Assembly (NCBI GenBank): GCA_022843145.1
Contig: JALHOF010000001.1
Span: forward strand, 186,001-250,000
Reading direction: 5' to 3'
DNA: 64,000 bases
DNA from: Hyphomicrobium sp.
GTDB lineage: Bacteria; Pseudomonadota; Alphaproteobacteria; Rhizobiales; Hyphomicrobiaceae
Part shown: positions 18,943 through 27,603 of the stretch, in pieces
Numbering within the stretch: the first letter of the stretch is position 1
How the letters are laid out: every line of letters begins with the position of its first letter
The notes under the pieces: model-generated
Database searches by the model: none
Told to the model about the DNA's origin: nothing
What the model saw: only the letters and a program-made list of their open reading frames with translations
Made by a program: the position numbers and the translations under genes

Positions 18943-20208
18943 ATGGCCGTCGCAACCGTTAACACAGCCCGCAAGTTCGCAAGCGACGAACGCGGCGCGA
19001 TCGCCATCCTCTTCGGTCTCTTCCTGATGGCCGTCATGATGATCATGGGCCTCGCCATCGATGTCGGCCGCGCCATCCACGCCGACCAGCGCCTCACGGC
19101 CTCCATGGACGCCGCCGCCCTCTCCGCCGGCCGCGCGCTGATCGACGGCTCGAGCAGCGACGACGAAGTGCGCGCCCTGGCGATCAAGATTCTCGAGGAG
19201 AACTTCCAGGCCGGCGGCGCAGGCTTCGGCACGCTGAGCGGAACCGATGTCTCGCTGAACCGCGCGACCGGCGCCGTCACGATCAACACCACGGCGTTCG
19301 TTCCGTCGACGATCACCGCCATCGCCGATTTCCCCGGCTTCTCGATGCCGCGCACGGCGTCGGCGATCTTCGATCAGAAGGACATCGAGCTCGGCATGCA
19401 GCTCGACGTGACCGGATCGATGCGCGGCCAGAAGCTCGCCGATCTCAAGGTCGCCACCAAGGACCTGCTCGACATCCTGCTGCCCGACAGCGGCACGCCG
19501 AACAAGGTCCGCGTCGGTTTGGCCCCCTATGCAGCCGGCATCAACCTCGGCGCTCCGCTGGCCTCTACCGTAACCAACAACCGCAATGCCGGCTCGGGCT
19601 GCGTCTACGACCGCGCCGGTGACGCCACGGTCGATGCCGCGCCGGGTACGGGCTCGTTTTACAAGGGCCGCGCCGACCTGCCGACCGCCGAAGCTTGCCC
19701 GGCCGGTGCGCGCCTGATCCCGCTCACCGACGACAAGGCGGCTCTGAAGGCCAACGTCGACAGCTACCGCGACGGTGGCACCACGGCCGGCCAGATCGGA
19801 ACCAACTGGGCTTGGAACCTCATCTCGCCGAAGTGGACCGGCATTTGGCCGGGCGTCAGCCGGCCCGCCGCCTACCGCGATGGCCGCACGATCAAGGCGG
19901 TGATCCTGATGACCGACGGCGAGTACAACACGTTCGACGGCCGGTGCGACAACAGTGGCTGCACGCCGAGCGGCGCCCGTGGCCGCCAGTCCAACACGCA
20001 GGCCCGTGCAATCTGCGAGAGCATGAAGGCCGAGGGCGTCGAGGTCTATACGGTGGGCTTCATGTTGAACCACCCGATTGCGCTCGAAACACTCGGCCAG
20101 TGCGCAACGTCGCCGCAGCACTACTTCACGGCGGCCAATGGCGATCAGCTCCGCGACTCCTTCGTCGCCATCGCCCGCCGCCTGACCAACCTTCGCCTGA
20201 CGCAGTAA
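18943..20208 (+). CDS. TadG-like protein with von Willebrand factor A domain (paralogue 1)
   Basis: Envelope protein of 421 residues. The N-terminus has the TadE/TadG-like segment DERGAIAILFGLFLMAVMMI (a prepilin-like hydrophobic helix after a Gly-containing cleavage-like site), followed by GLAIDVGRAIHADQRL and MDAAALSAGRAL, typical of pilus-assembly TadG proteins. A vWA domain follows from about residue 147, with a MIDAS-like DVTGSM and the LMTDGEYN strand; the end is RRLTNLRLTQ. The ATG at 18943 has AAGGAGAGA upstream. No tad or flp gene is near, so a direct pilus role is uncertain; vWA proteins of this type are often surface or periplasmic adhesion modules. A paralogue lies at 21325-22650. 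Confidence 0.9.
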   Translation: MAVATVNTARKFASDERGAIAILFGLFLMAVMMIMGLAIDVGRAIHADQRLTASMDAAALSAGRALIDGSSSDDEVRALAIKILEENFQAGGAGFGTLSGTDVSLNRATGAVTINTTAFVPSTITAIADFPGFSMPRTASAIFDQKDIELGMQLDVTGSMRGQKLADLKVATKDLLDILLPDSGTPNKVRVGLAPYAAGINLGAPLASTVTNNRNAGSGCVYDRAGDATVDAAPGTGSFYKGRADLPTAEACPAGARLIPLTDDKAALKANVDSYRDGGTTAGQIGTNWAWNLISPKWTGIWPGVSRPAAYRDGRTIKAVILMTDGEYNTFDGRCDNSGCTPSGARGRQSNTQARAICESMKAEGVEVYTVGFMLNHPIALETLGQCATSPQHYFTAANGDQLRDSFVAIARRLTNLRLTQ

Positions 20209-20267
20209 CCTGGCCCATTCCTCGCCCGCCGCGCGTCCGTCCCTGGGGACGTGCGGCAGGCTCGAGA

Positions 20268-20301
20268 AGAGCGCGCTTCGCGGGAAGCGCGCTCTTTTTT
20301 T
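20268..20301 (+). terminator. Rho-independent terminator
   Basis: Perfect 12-base stem AGAGCGCGCTTC/GAAGCGCGCTCT with a 4-base loop, followed by seven T, 60 bases after the stop of the TadG/vWA gene. Confidence 0.92.
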
Positions 20302-20457
20302 GGCCGCTTCCGACTCCCCTGCGGGGATCCCGGCCTGCGCCGGGAGGCCGGAAGCGGCGTTGCTCGAATTGGCAATCCCACCGCCATGCGGCGGCCAGGC
20401 TCGCCTCGGTGCCGGTCCGGCGTTACAACGTCGGGGGGATGCTGCACCGGAGGGGCG

Positions 20458-21168
20458 ATGCGGGACTTCTTTCGACTGTTGGGGCGGCTGACGCTGGTCG
20501 CGCTGGCGTTCGTCACGACGTTCGCTGCGTTCTGGTTCGGCGTCGTACCGCAACGGCTAAGCCCGTTCTCGCCGCTGACCCTCGACCAGCCGGCGCAATG
20601 GTTCGTCGACCCGAAGCTCGCCGCGCTCAGGCGCGATCCCGTCCTCTGCCAGGCGGTGCTCAAGTCGCCGCACGTGTTCGCGACCGCGATCCCGGACATC
20701 CCCAGGGAAAACGGCTGCGGATTGCGCAACGCCGTCCGGGTCGGCGCTTTCGGAGGCGCCCGGCTGCCCGCCGACAAGATGACGTGCGAACTGGCGGCGG
20801 CACTGGCGCTGTGGGTCGAGTACGAGGTGCAGCCGGTCGCGCAGGAGTTGCTCGGACAGCGCGTCCAGTCGATCTCGCAGATGGGCACATATTCGTGCCG
20901 CAACATCGTCGGCAACGCGTTCTGGAAGGGGGTCCGCAGCCAACATGCGACGGCGAACGCCATCGACATAAGTGGGTTCACACTGGCCGACGGCCGCCAG
21001 ATCAGCGTCCTCAAAGGGTGGCCGGGGACCTCGGCGGAGGCGCGGTTCCTTCGCGAGATCCATAAGCGGGCCTGTCACTATTTCCGTGTCTCTCTGGGCC
21101 CCGATTTCAACGCATCGCACAAAGACCATTTCCATTTCGACCGCGGCCCGCTGTGGACGTGCAAATGA
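20458..21168 (+). CDS. Extensin-like family protein
   Basis: Protein of 236 residues of the bacterial extensin-like C-terminal family (Extensin-like_C). An N-terminal hydrophobic anchor (about residues 8-28) is followed by the family pattern of paired cysteines (VLCQAVL, GCGLRNAV, MTCELAAALALWV, TYSCRNIVG) and the metallopeptidase-like signature SQHATANAIDISGFTLADG, then GPDFNASHKDHFHFD, which resembles the His/Asp ligands of VanY/LAS-type peptidases. Envelope or peptidoglycan action is therefore plausible but inferred. The ATG at 20458 has GGAGG upstream; longer in-frame sequence from 20251 runs through the terminator and is rejected. It lies between two TadG/vWA paralogues. Confidence 0.88.
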   Translation: MRDFFRLLGRLTLVALAFVTTFAAFWFGVVPQRLSPFSPLTLDQPAQWFVDPKLAALRRDPVLCQAVLKSPHVFATAIPDIPRENGCGLRNAVRVGAFGGARLPADKMTCELAAALALWVEYEVQPVAQELLGQRVQSISQMGTYSCRNIVGNAFWKGVRSQHATANAIDISGFTLADGRQISVLKGWPGTSAEARFLREIHKRACHYFRVSLGPDFNASHKDHFHFDRGPLWTCK

Positions 21169-21324
21169 TGCGGACGGCACGTCTCGAACTGGCACATCAG
21201 CCAATCGGCGATTGACGCTACCTCGGCTTCGGCAGGCTCGCAGCCGGAGCGTTACCAGCGAATTAGCGAGACCTTTATCTATCCGGTGTTGATTAGCAGG
21301 CGATCAATCCGCTCGAGACCGCAC

Positions 21325-22650
21325 ATGCCATTGAACATCCTTCCTGCGCTGCGCCGCATCGCCAGCGACCGCAGCGGCGCTGTCGCCATCATCTTCGGTC
21401 TCTCGGTCATGGTGCTGTTCACGGTGATCGGCGTCGCGCTCGACGCCTCCCGCGCCTACAACATTTCGAGCCGTGTGCAGAACGTCCTCGACGCGGCGGC
21501 GCTGGCCGGCGCCAGAAAGCTTGTTCTCGATGAAGCCGGCAACGGCGACGTGGAGGAGACTGCGCTGACCTATTTCACGGCGCAGGAAGGCCAGTTCAAG
21601 GTCTGGGGCGCAGTGCCCGCCAATCCGAAGGTCACGATCGACCGCAACAAATCCACGGTCATGATGACCGCCGACGTGACGATGTCGTCGATCGCCGGTT
21701 CGTTGTCGAACCTGTTGCCGGAAATCAGCTTCACGCCAACGGCCACAGCCAGCTTCGCGGTCAAGCGCGTCGAGCTTTCGATGGTGCTGGATATCACGGG
21801 TTCGATGTGCGACGTGCCGCCGGCCAATGCGTCCGCCGCTTGTACGTCAGGCACCAAGATCGACGCGCTCAAGGAAGCTGCGGAAGACATCATCAAGGTT
21901 CTCGCCAACGCCAGCCCGGCACCCGGCCTGATCCGCGTCGGCCTGGTGCCCTATGCGGCATCGGTCAATGCCGGACCGTACTTCGATCCCGTCACCTGGG
22001 GCATGCATGGCGACACCTGTGTCGTCGAACGCTCCGGCGGCGGGTCGTATACCGACGATCCGCCCGGCGGCTATGGCTACATGGGGACCAGCAGCACGGG
22101 CGAGCAGTGGTACTACAGCTGCCCGAACGCACAGATCGTTCCGTTGACCGACGTCGCCAACTCGACTGGCCGCAACCACCTCATCGACCGTGTCAAAGCG
22201 ATGGCCGGCTTCGGCGGAACCGCGGGCCATATCGGCGCGGCGTGGGGCTGGTACATGGTGTCGCCGAAATGGACGAGCATCTGGCCGTCGGCGTCCGACC
22301 CGAAGCCCAGCGGTCCGAACGTCACCAAGGCAGTTCTCTTGATGACGGACGGCGAATTCAACATCGCGTATCGCAACGGCGGTGAAACCGTGCCGTTCCC
22401 CGATCCGGGCGCCACGGACATTTCCGTCCCCGGTTCCTCGCCCTATCAGGCCAAGCAGCTCTGCGACCAGATGAAGGCCGACGGCGTGACGATCTACTCC
22501 GTCGGCTTCCAAGCGCCTGCGGCGGCCGAAGCGCTGCTCCGCGACTGCAGCGGCGGCAGCAACTATTATGACGCCACGAACAAAGCCGAACTCAAGTCGG
22601 CATTTCGCGCCATCGCCGACAAGCTGACCTCGATCAAGTTGTCGCAATAG
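21325..22650 (+). CDS. TadG-like protein with von Willebrand factor A domain (paralogue 2)
   Basis: Protein of 441 residues with the same architecture as the gene at 18943: N-terminal SDRSGAVAIIFGLSVMVLFT prepilin-like helix, GVALDASRAYNISSRVQNVL, then a vWA domain from about residue 150 with LDITGSMCDV and VLLMTDGEFN, ending DKLTSIKLSQ. Shared blocks (MVSPKWTSIWP versus LISPKWTGIWP, and the C-terminal end) show that the two are paralogues. Several cysteines suggest disulfides outside the cytoplasm. The ATG at 21325 is chosen because the preceding frame (GTG 21286) adds nothing conserved; the ribosome-binding site is weak. Confidence 0.9.
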   Translation: MPLNILPALRRIASDRSGAVAIIFGLSVMVLFTVIGVALDASRAYNISSRVQNVLDAAALAGARKLVLDEAGNGDVEETALTYFTAQEGQFKVWGAVPANPKVTIDRNKSTVMMTADVTMSSIAGSLSNLLPEISFTPTATASFAVKRVELSMVLDITGSMCDVPPANASAACTSGTKIDALKEAAEDIIKVLANASPAPGLIRVGLVPYAASVNAGPYFDPVTWGMHGDTCVVERSGGGSYTDDPPGGYGYMGTSSTGEQWYYSCPNAQIVPLTDVANSTGRNHLIDRVKAMAGFGGTAGHIGAAWGWYMVSPKWTSIWPSASDPKPSGPNVTKAVLLMTDGEFNIAYRNGGETVPFPDPGATDISVPGSSPYQAKQLCDQMKADGVTIYSVGFQAPAAAEALLRDCSGGSNYYDATNKAELKSAFRAIADKLTSIKLSQ

Positions 22651-22674
22651 TCGCGAGGATGCGAACAGCACCTC

Positions 22675-22706
22675 AAAAAAGAACGGCCCGGATATCCGGG
22701 CCGTTC
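22675..22706 (-). terminator. Rho-independent terminator of acs
   Basis: A 26-base perfect palindrome GAACGGCCCGGAT/ATCCGGGCCGTTC (22681-22706). Read on the minus strand it is followed by six T (22680-22675) and lies 24 bases beyond the acs stop. On the plus strand there is no T-run, though the stem may still help end the vWA transcript. Confidence 0.9.
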
Positions 22707-22729
22707 CTGTTCCATGATGACGATGGCTG

Positions 22730-24676
22730 TCAGCCCGCCTTGCGGTTCTGACGGTTGGCGACGAGGTCGTCGACCACCGCCGGTTCCGCCAGCGTCGACG
22801 TATCGCCAAGGTTCGAGAAATCATCCTCGGCGATCTTGCGCAGGATGCGTCGCATGATCTTGCCCGAACGCGTCTTCGGCAAACCGGGCGAGAACTGGAT
22901 CCAATCCGGCGATGCGGTCGGGCCGATGATCTTGCGCACCGTCGCCACGAGTTCCTTCTTGAGCTCGTCGGAGCCCTTCTCGCCGGCATTCAGGGTCACA
23001 TAGCAATAAATGCCCTGGCCCTTGAGGTCGTGCGGCGCGCCGACGACCGCGGCTTCCGCCACCTTCGGATGCGCCACGAGTGCGCTTTCGACCTCTGCCG
23101 TCCCCATCCGGTGACCGGACACGTTGATGACGTCGTCGACGCGGCCGGTGATCCAGTAGTAGCCGTCATCGTCACGCCGGCAGCCGTCGCCGGTGAAGTA
23201 CATGCCCTTGTAGGCCGAGAAGTAAGTCTGCACGAAGCGCTCGTGATCGCCGTAGATCGTGCGCATCTGGCCGGGCCAGCTGTCGAGGATGACGAGGTTG
23301 CCCTGCGTCGCGCCCTCGAGGAAGTTGCCCTTGTCGTCGACCAGCGCCGGCTTGACGCCGAAGAACGGCTTGGTCGCCGAGCCCGGCTTGAGCTTCGTCG
23401 CGCCCGGCAACGGCGTGATCAGGATGCCGCCAGTCTCGGTCTGCCACCACGTATCGACGATCGGGCAGCGGCCGCCGCCGACGACGCGGTGATACCATTC
23501 CCACGCCTCGGGGTTGATCGGCTCGCCGACCGACCCGAGCAACCTCAGCGACGAACGATCGGTGCGGTTGACGAAATCGTCGCCGGCGCCCATCAGCGCG
23601 CGGATTGCCGTCGGCGCGGTGTAGAACGTGTTGACCGACCACTTGTCGATGACGTGCCAGAAGCGCGACGGCGTCGGGTAGTTGGGGATGCCCTCGAACA
23701 TCAGCGTGGTCGCGCCGTTGGCAAGCGGGCCGTACACGATGTAGCTGTGCCCGGTGACCCAGCCGACGTCCGCCGTGCACCAATAGATGTCACCATCGTG
23801 GTAATCGAAGATGTACTGGTGCGTCATCGAGGCGAACATGAGGTAGCCGCCGGTGGTGTGCAGCACACCCTTCGGCTTGCCTGTCGAGCCCGACGTGTAG
23901 AGGATGAACAGCGGATCCTCCGCGTTCATCTCGGTCACCGGACAGTCCGGAGAGACCTTGACCAGCTCCTCGTGCAGCCACAGGTCGCGGCCCGGCGTCC
24001 ACGGCACTGGATTGCCGGTACGGCGCACGACGAGCACCTTCTCGTCGCCCTTGCACTTCTTGAGCGCATCGTCGCAGTTCTTTTTAAGCGGCACCGGCTT
24101 GCCGCCGCGCAGGCCCTCGTCGGCGGTAATGATCATCTTCGAGTCCGCATCCTCGATGCGGTTCTGAAGACTGTCGGGAGAGAACCCGCCGAACACGATC
24201 GAGTGGATCGCACCGATGCGCGCGCACGCCAGCATGGCGTAAGCGGCTTCCGGGATCATCGGCAGATAGATGGTGACGCGGTCACCCTTCTTGACGCCGT
24301 TGGCCTTGAGCACATTGGCGAACTTCGACACGCGCTCGTGCAGCTGCTTGTAGGTGATCTTCTCGTCTTCGGTCGGGTCGTCGCCCTCCCAGATGATCGC
24401 CACCTGATCGCCGCGCGTCTTGAGATGACGGTCGACGCAGTTGTAGCAGACGTTGAGCGAGCCATCCTCGTACCACTTGATCGAGAACGTCTCCGGCTCG
24501 AACGACGTGTTCTTCACTTTCGTATATGGTTTGATCCAGTCGAGCCGCTTGCCCATATCGCCCCAGAAACCGGCGGGGTCCTTGACCGAGCGGTCGTACA
24601 TCTCCTGGTACTTGGCTTCGTCGACCCAGGCGCGTTTCGCCCATTCGCCAGGAACAGGATAAACTTTGTCCGACAT
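22730..24676 (-). CDS. acs: Acetyl-CoA synthetase (acetate-CoA ligase)
   Basis: Converts acetate, ATP and CoA to acetyl-CoA via acetyl-AMP in the cytoplasm. 648 residues, full length. ANL-superfamily motifs are clear: [17 protein letters not shown] (A3 phosphate loop), the acetate-pocket region [11 protein letters not shown], and the C-terminal catalytic lysine in [16 protein letters not shown], the lysine that is reversibly acetylated in other bacteria. The ATG at 24676 (MSDKVYPVP) has a GGAGGAAAC site. It has a good upstream promoter and its own terminator, so it is probably monocistronic. Confidence 0.98.
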   Translation of the reverse strand: MSDKVYPVPGEWAKRAWVDEAKYQEMYDRSVKDPAGFWGDMGKRLDWIKPYTKVKNTSFEPETFSIKWYEDGSLNVCYNCVDRHLKTRGDQVAIIWEGDDPTEDEKITYKQLHERVSKFANVLKANGVKKGDRVTIYLPMIPEAAYAMLACARIGAIHSIVFGGFSPDSLQNRIEDADSKMIITADEGLRGGKPVPLKKNCDDALKKCKGDEKVLVVRRTGNPVPWTPGRDLWLHEELVKVSPDCPVTEMNAEDPLFILYTSGSTGKPKGVLHTTGGYLMFASMTHQYIFDYHDGDIYWCTADVGWVTGHSYIVYGPLANGATTLMFEGIPNYPTPSRFWHVIDKWSVNTFYTAPTAIRALMGAGDDFVNRTDRSSLRLLGSVGEPINPEAWEWYHRVVGGGRCPIVDTWWQTETGGILITPLPGATKLKPGSATKPFFGVKPALVDDKGNFLEGATQGNLVILDSWPGQMRTIYGDHERFVQTYFSAYKGMYFTGDGCRRDDDGYYWITGRVDDVINVSGHRMGTAEVESALVAHPKVAEAAVVGAPHDLKGQGIYCYVTLNAGEKGSDELKKELVATVRKIIGPTASPDWIQFSPGLPKTRSGKIMRRILRKIAEDDFSNLGDTSTLAEPAVVDDLVANRQNRKAG

Positions 24677-24719
24677 ACTCGTTTCCTCCGACGTTTCGTT
24701 TGTTGTCTTGCTTGTCTAG

Positions 24720-24748
24720 ATTATGATGAGCCCAGATAGTGGCGGCAA
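24720..24748 (-). promoter_or_regulatory. Predicted sigma-70-type promoter of acs
   Basis: On the minus strand: TTGCCG (24748-24743), a 17-base spacer, and CATAAT (24725-24720), predicting transcription start near 24713 and a leader of about 37 bases before the acs ATG. Confidence 0.6.
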
Positions 24749-24810
24749 CCGACCCGTTGGTCGAATGGGCGGCGAGCCCTTTCGTGCGACTGACGTCGCT
24801 CCTCAGCCGC

Positions 24811-25233
24811 TCAACCTACGCCCAACCATCCGATGATCGCGCCCTGAATCAGCAGCACGCCAAGCCAGTGCCCGGCGTCGATCAGCGTCAGCACAGGCCG
24901 CGAGCCCTGGTAACCGTGATTGATGACGAGGGTCGTCGCCACGAACCCGAGCCAGCACAGCGCCGCGGTGATGAGACCGGTCCGCAGCGTCACCTGTCCT
25001 GGTCCGAGATGCCCGAGGATGCCGGCCAGGACCCAGGCCATGACCAGCTGGGCGACGATGGTGATCGCGAACAGCACGGACATCGGCGCCGTTGCCGCCT
25101 TCAGTTCCGCGTCGGACTTGCCGAGGGCGGCGAGCCAGGGCCGTGCCAGCGCGCCGTACCAGACACCGCCGAACAGAAAGCTCCCGGCGGCGGCCATGAC
25201 GAGCGACAGATAGTTGACCCCGGCGAAAGTCAT
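24811..25233 (-). CDS. DUF1761 domain membrane protein
   Basis: Small integral membrane protein of 140 residues with four predicted helices. The DUF1761 pattern is visible: an N-terminal helix with GSFLFGGVWYG, the GALARPWLAALGKSD loop, and later helices VLFAITIVAQLVMAWVLAGI and GHWLGVLLIQGAIIGWLG. Function unknown. The ATG at 25233 follows GGAGG at 6-base spacing; an in-frame start at 25269 would include that site inside the gene. It stands alone between acs and the methyltransferase gene. Confidence 0.85.
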   Translation of the reverse strand: MTFAGVNYLSLVMAAAGSFLFGGVWYGALARPWLAALGKSDAELKAATAPMSVLFAITIVAQLVMAWVLAGILGHLGPGQVTLRTGLITAALCWLGFVATTLVINHGYQGSRPVLTLIDAGHWLGVLLIQGAIIGWLGVG

Positions 25234-25357
25234 GGCGGACCTCCAGTCTGGACGACGGACCATTTGCAAATGAAAGTCTGAACCCAGGCGATCTGGACCC
25301 AGGCGAAAAGACTAGCAAACTCTGAGCGGGTGCAAAGCGCCATTCGGGCGACATTGG

Positions 25358-25999
25358 TCAGACCTGCCAGACCGCCGTGCGCTTGATCTCGGCGTCTTCC
25401 AGTTCCCGCGTCACGGGCACCTCATAGCGGCCGACGCAGGCGAAGCGATCGCGGGGAAAATAGTTGCGCTGCGGATCGCCGATCAGAACCAGCGCACCCG
25501 CAGCCTTTGCCGCATCGCAATATGCGAGGACGCGCCCGGCGAGCTGCCGTTCGTAGAACAGGTCCCCGACGAGCACGACGTCGAACGGCAGCGGCGGCGC
25601 GGCGAGCAGATCGTCCTGCGTGGTCTCGACGCTCACGCCGTTGACCGCGGCGTTGAGCGCGACCGCGGCCAGCGAGAACGCGTCGATGTCCGCCGCAACG
25701 ACGCGCGCCGCTCCAGCCTTAGCCGCGGCCAGCGCCGATAGCCCCGACCCCGAGCCGAGGTCGAGCACCGACTTGCCCGCAATCAGCGCCGCGTTGTCGA
25801 GCACATAACGTGAGAGCGCCTGTCCGCCGGCCCAGGCGAACGCCCAGTACGGCGGCGGCACGTTCATTTCGCCCAGCTCGTCCTCCGTCTTCTGCCAGAT
25901 CGGCACGCTCTCCTCGGCGAGATGCAGGCGGATTTCCGGCACGAGGGGAGGAGAGATGAGACGCGTGTTGGCGCGAATGAAAGCCGAATGATCGCTCAT
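25358..25999 (-). CDS. Class I SAM-dependent methyltransferase (protein-lysine/ETFB-KMT-like)
   Basis: Rossmann-fold methyltransferase of 213 residues. SAM motif I is VLDLGSGSGLSALAAAKAGA, motif II RVVAADIDAF, and motif IV VLVGDLFYE, where D-x-F-Y/x-E resembles the protein-lysine methyltransferase group that includes bacterial and mitochondrial ETFB-KMT. The WQKTEDELGEMNVPPPYWAF region with PPYWAFAW is characteristic of that group. In some bacteria the enzyme targets the ETF beta subunit; etfB is in this window (52817-53575) but not adjacent. The ATG at 25999 overlaps the EVE-gene stop as ATGA, so it is translationally coupled to it. Confidence 0.85.
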   Translation of the reverse strand: MSDHSAFIRANTRLISPPLVPEIRLHLAEESVPIWQKTEDELGEMNVPPPYWAFAWAGGQALSRYVLDNAALIAGKSVLDLGSGSGLSALAAAKAGAARVVAADIDAFSLAAVALNAAVNGVSVETTQDDLLAAPPLPFDVVLVGDLFYERQLAGRVLAYCDAAKAAGALVLIGDPQRNYFPRDRFACVGRYEVPVTRELEDAEIKRTAVWQV

Positions 26000-26520
26000 C
26001 GGCCGAGCGACTTCGGATCGAGCCCGCCCATGCGGCAGACCTCGGCCCATTCTGCGGCGGTGACGGGCTGCACGGACAGGCGGAACGAGGTGACGAGGCT
26101 CATCTTCGCGAGCTTGGGATTGGCCTTCGCGTCGACCAGCGTCACCGGTTTCGGCATCGGCGCGACCGCGCGCACGTCGACGCAGTCCCAGCGGCCGGCG
26201 CCGCTGTCGTCGGTTGGGTCGGGATGGGCGAGCGCGATCACCTCGGCGATGCCGACGACGGCCAGACCTTCGTTGGAGTGATAGAAGAAGCAGCGATCAC
26301 CGAGCCGCATGGCACGCATGAAATTCCGCGCCGTGAAGTTGCGCACGCCCGTCCACGGCTCGCCGGACTTTCCCCGCGCCACCAATTGATCCCACGAGAA
26401 CGCGTCCGGCTCGGACTTGAGGAGCCAGAAGCCGGTGGAGACGGGGAGCGGAACAGGACCCTTGGCGCGTTTCGCTGCCGGCTTCTGCACGGGCTTCGGG
26501 ATCGATTTGCGCGAGGTCAA
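25996..26520 (-). CDS. EVE domain protein
   Basis: Protein of 174 residues with a PUA-like EVE domain, which recognises modified bases in nucleic acids. The signature FWLLKSEPDAFSWDQL and GVRNFTARNFMRAMRLGD, then FFYHSNEGLAVVGIAEV, matches the family well. An N-terminal Lys/Pro-rich stretch of about 28 residues precedes the domain. The start is the TTG at 26520, 4 bases after the gpsA stop; no ATG occurs before the domain. Within a probable gpsA-EVE-methyltransferase operon on the minus strand. Confidence 0.9.
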   Translation of the reverse strand: MTSRKSIPKPVQKPAAKRAKGPVPLPVSTGFWLLKSEPDAFSWDQLVARGKSGEPWTGVRNFTARNFMRAMRLGDRCFFYHSNEGLAVVGIAEVIALAHPDPTDDSGAGRWDCVDVRAVAPMPKPVTLVDAKANPKLAKMSLVTSFRLSVQPVTAAEWAEVCRMGGLDPKSLGR

Positions 26521-26524
26521 GCTT

Positions 26525-27526
26525 TCAGCCCTCTGCCTTGAACGGACGCGCCAGCAGCGCCGCGATGGCGTCGTTCACCGACGCGCGGCCCTCGACGATG
26601 GCGTGGACCGCCTCGGCGATCGGCATTTCGACACCCTTCTCCTGCGCCAGCCGCACGACCGCCGACGCCGTGTAGACCCCCTCGGTCACCGCCCGCCGCG
26701 CACCCAGGACGTCTGTCAATTTCTCGCCCTGTCCCAGGGCCCGGCCCAGAGACATGTTGCGCGACTGCGGGCTGCCGCAGGTCAAGACGAGATCGCCGAG
26801 GCCGGACAGCCCCATCAGCGTTTCCGACCGCGCGCCCATCGCAGCACCGAAGCGGCGCAGTTCCGCAAACCCGCGCGTCACGAGTGCGGCATGGGCGCTG
26901 GCGCCGAGCCCTTTGCCTTCGACAATGCCGGCCGCAATTGCAAGCACGTTCTTGACCGCGCCGCCGAGTTCCACGCCCGTCGCATCGTCGGACCAGTAGA
27001 GCCGGAAATGCTTGTACCCGAGCCGCTCCGCCAATTGGCGGCCCAGGCCCTCGTCCGGAGACGCGATCGTCAATGCCGCGGGCAGTCCGCGGGCGACATC
27101 TGCCGCAAAGCTCGGGCCGGACAGCACCGCGCGCCGCGCGTCGGGAAGTACCTCCGCCAAAATCTCGCCGAGGAGCCGCCCGCTCGATTGCTCGATGCCC
27201 TTGGCGCAATTCACGATCGGCTGACCGGGGCGCATCAACGTCTTAAGTTGCCGCGCGACGCCGCGCACATGCTGTGCAGGCGCCACCATGAGGATTGCGT
27301 CCCTGGCCGCGATCTCGCCGAGTTCAGCCGTCGCCCGGAGCCCGTGGTCGAGGGCCACGCCGGGCAAGAACAGGCTGTTGACGTGGCGCTCGTTGATTTC
27401 TTCGACCGTCTCCGGCTCGCGCGCCCACAGCACGACGTCGCGGCCAGCCAACCGCAAGGTCTGCGCCAGTGCCGTCCCCCATGCTCCGCCGCCGATCACG
27501 CCGACGCTGTCGATGCTCGATGTCAT
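26525..27526 (-). CDS. gpsA: Glycerol-3-phosphate dehydrogenase [NAD(P)+]
   Basis: Reduces dihydroxyacetone phosphate to sn-glycerol-3-phosphate for phospholipid synthesis. 333 residues, full length. The N-terminal Rossmann motif GVIGGGAWGTALAQTLRLAG, the NCAKGIEQSSGRLLGE region, the catalytic lysine in GGAVKNVLAIAAGI, and GLSGLGDLVLTCGSPQSRN are all present. It lies downstream of tsaD (77-base gap, same strand), the usual order in Hyphomicrobiales. Confidence 0.97.
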   Translation of the reverse strand: MTSSIDSVGVIGGGAWGTALAQTLRLAGRDVVLWAREPETVEEINERHVNSLFLPGVALDHGLRATAELGEIAARDAILMVAPAQHVRGVARQLKTLMRPGQPIVNCAKGIEQSSGRLLGEILAEVLPDARRAVLSGPSFAADVARGLPAALTIASPDEGLGRQLAERLGYKHFRLYWSDDATGVELGGAVKNVLAIAAGIVEGKGLGASAHAALVTRGFAELRRFGAAMGARSETLMGLSGLGDLVLTCGSPQSRNMSLGRALGQGEKLTDVLGARRAVTEGVYTASAVVRLAQEKGVEMPIAEAVHAIVEGRASVNDAIAALLARPFKAEG

Positions 27527-27603
27527 GCGGTCTCCCCTGACTGGACGAAACGATTAGCACGCTCCCGGGCGTGCCGCAGCCGGCGCGACGCCAGAACCGG
27601 TCG

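Noticed and set aside
23030-24739. Long plus-strand ORF opposite acs (569 codons)
   Set aside because: High-GC third-position bias makes long antisense frames; the translated protein is Arg/Ala/His/Asp-rich with no motif, whereas acs on the minus strand is fully conserved.
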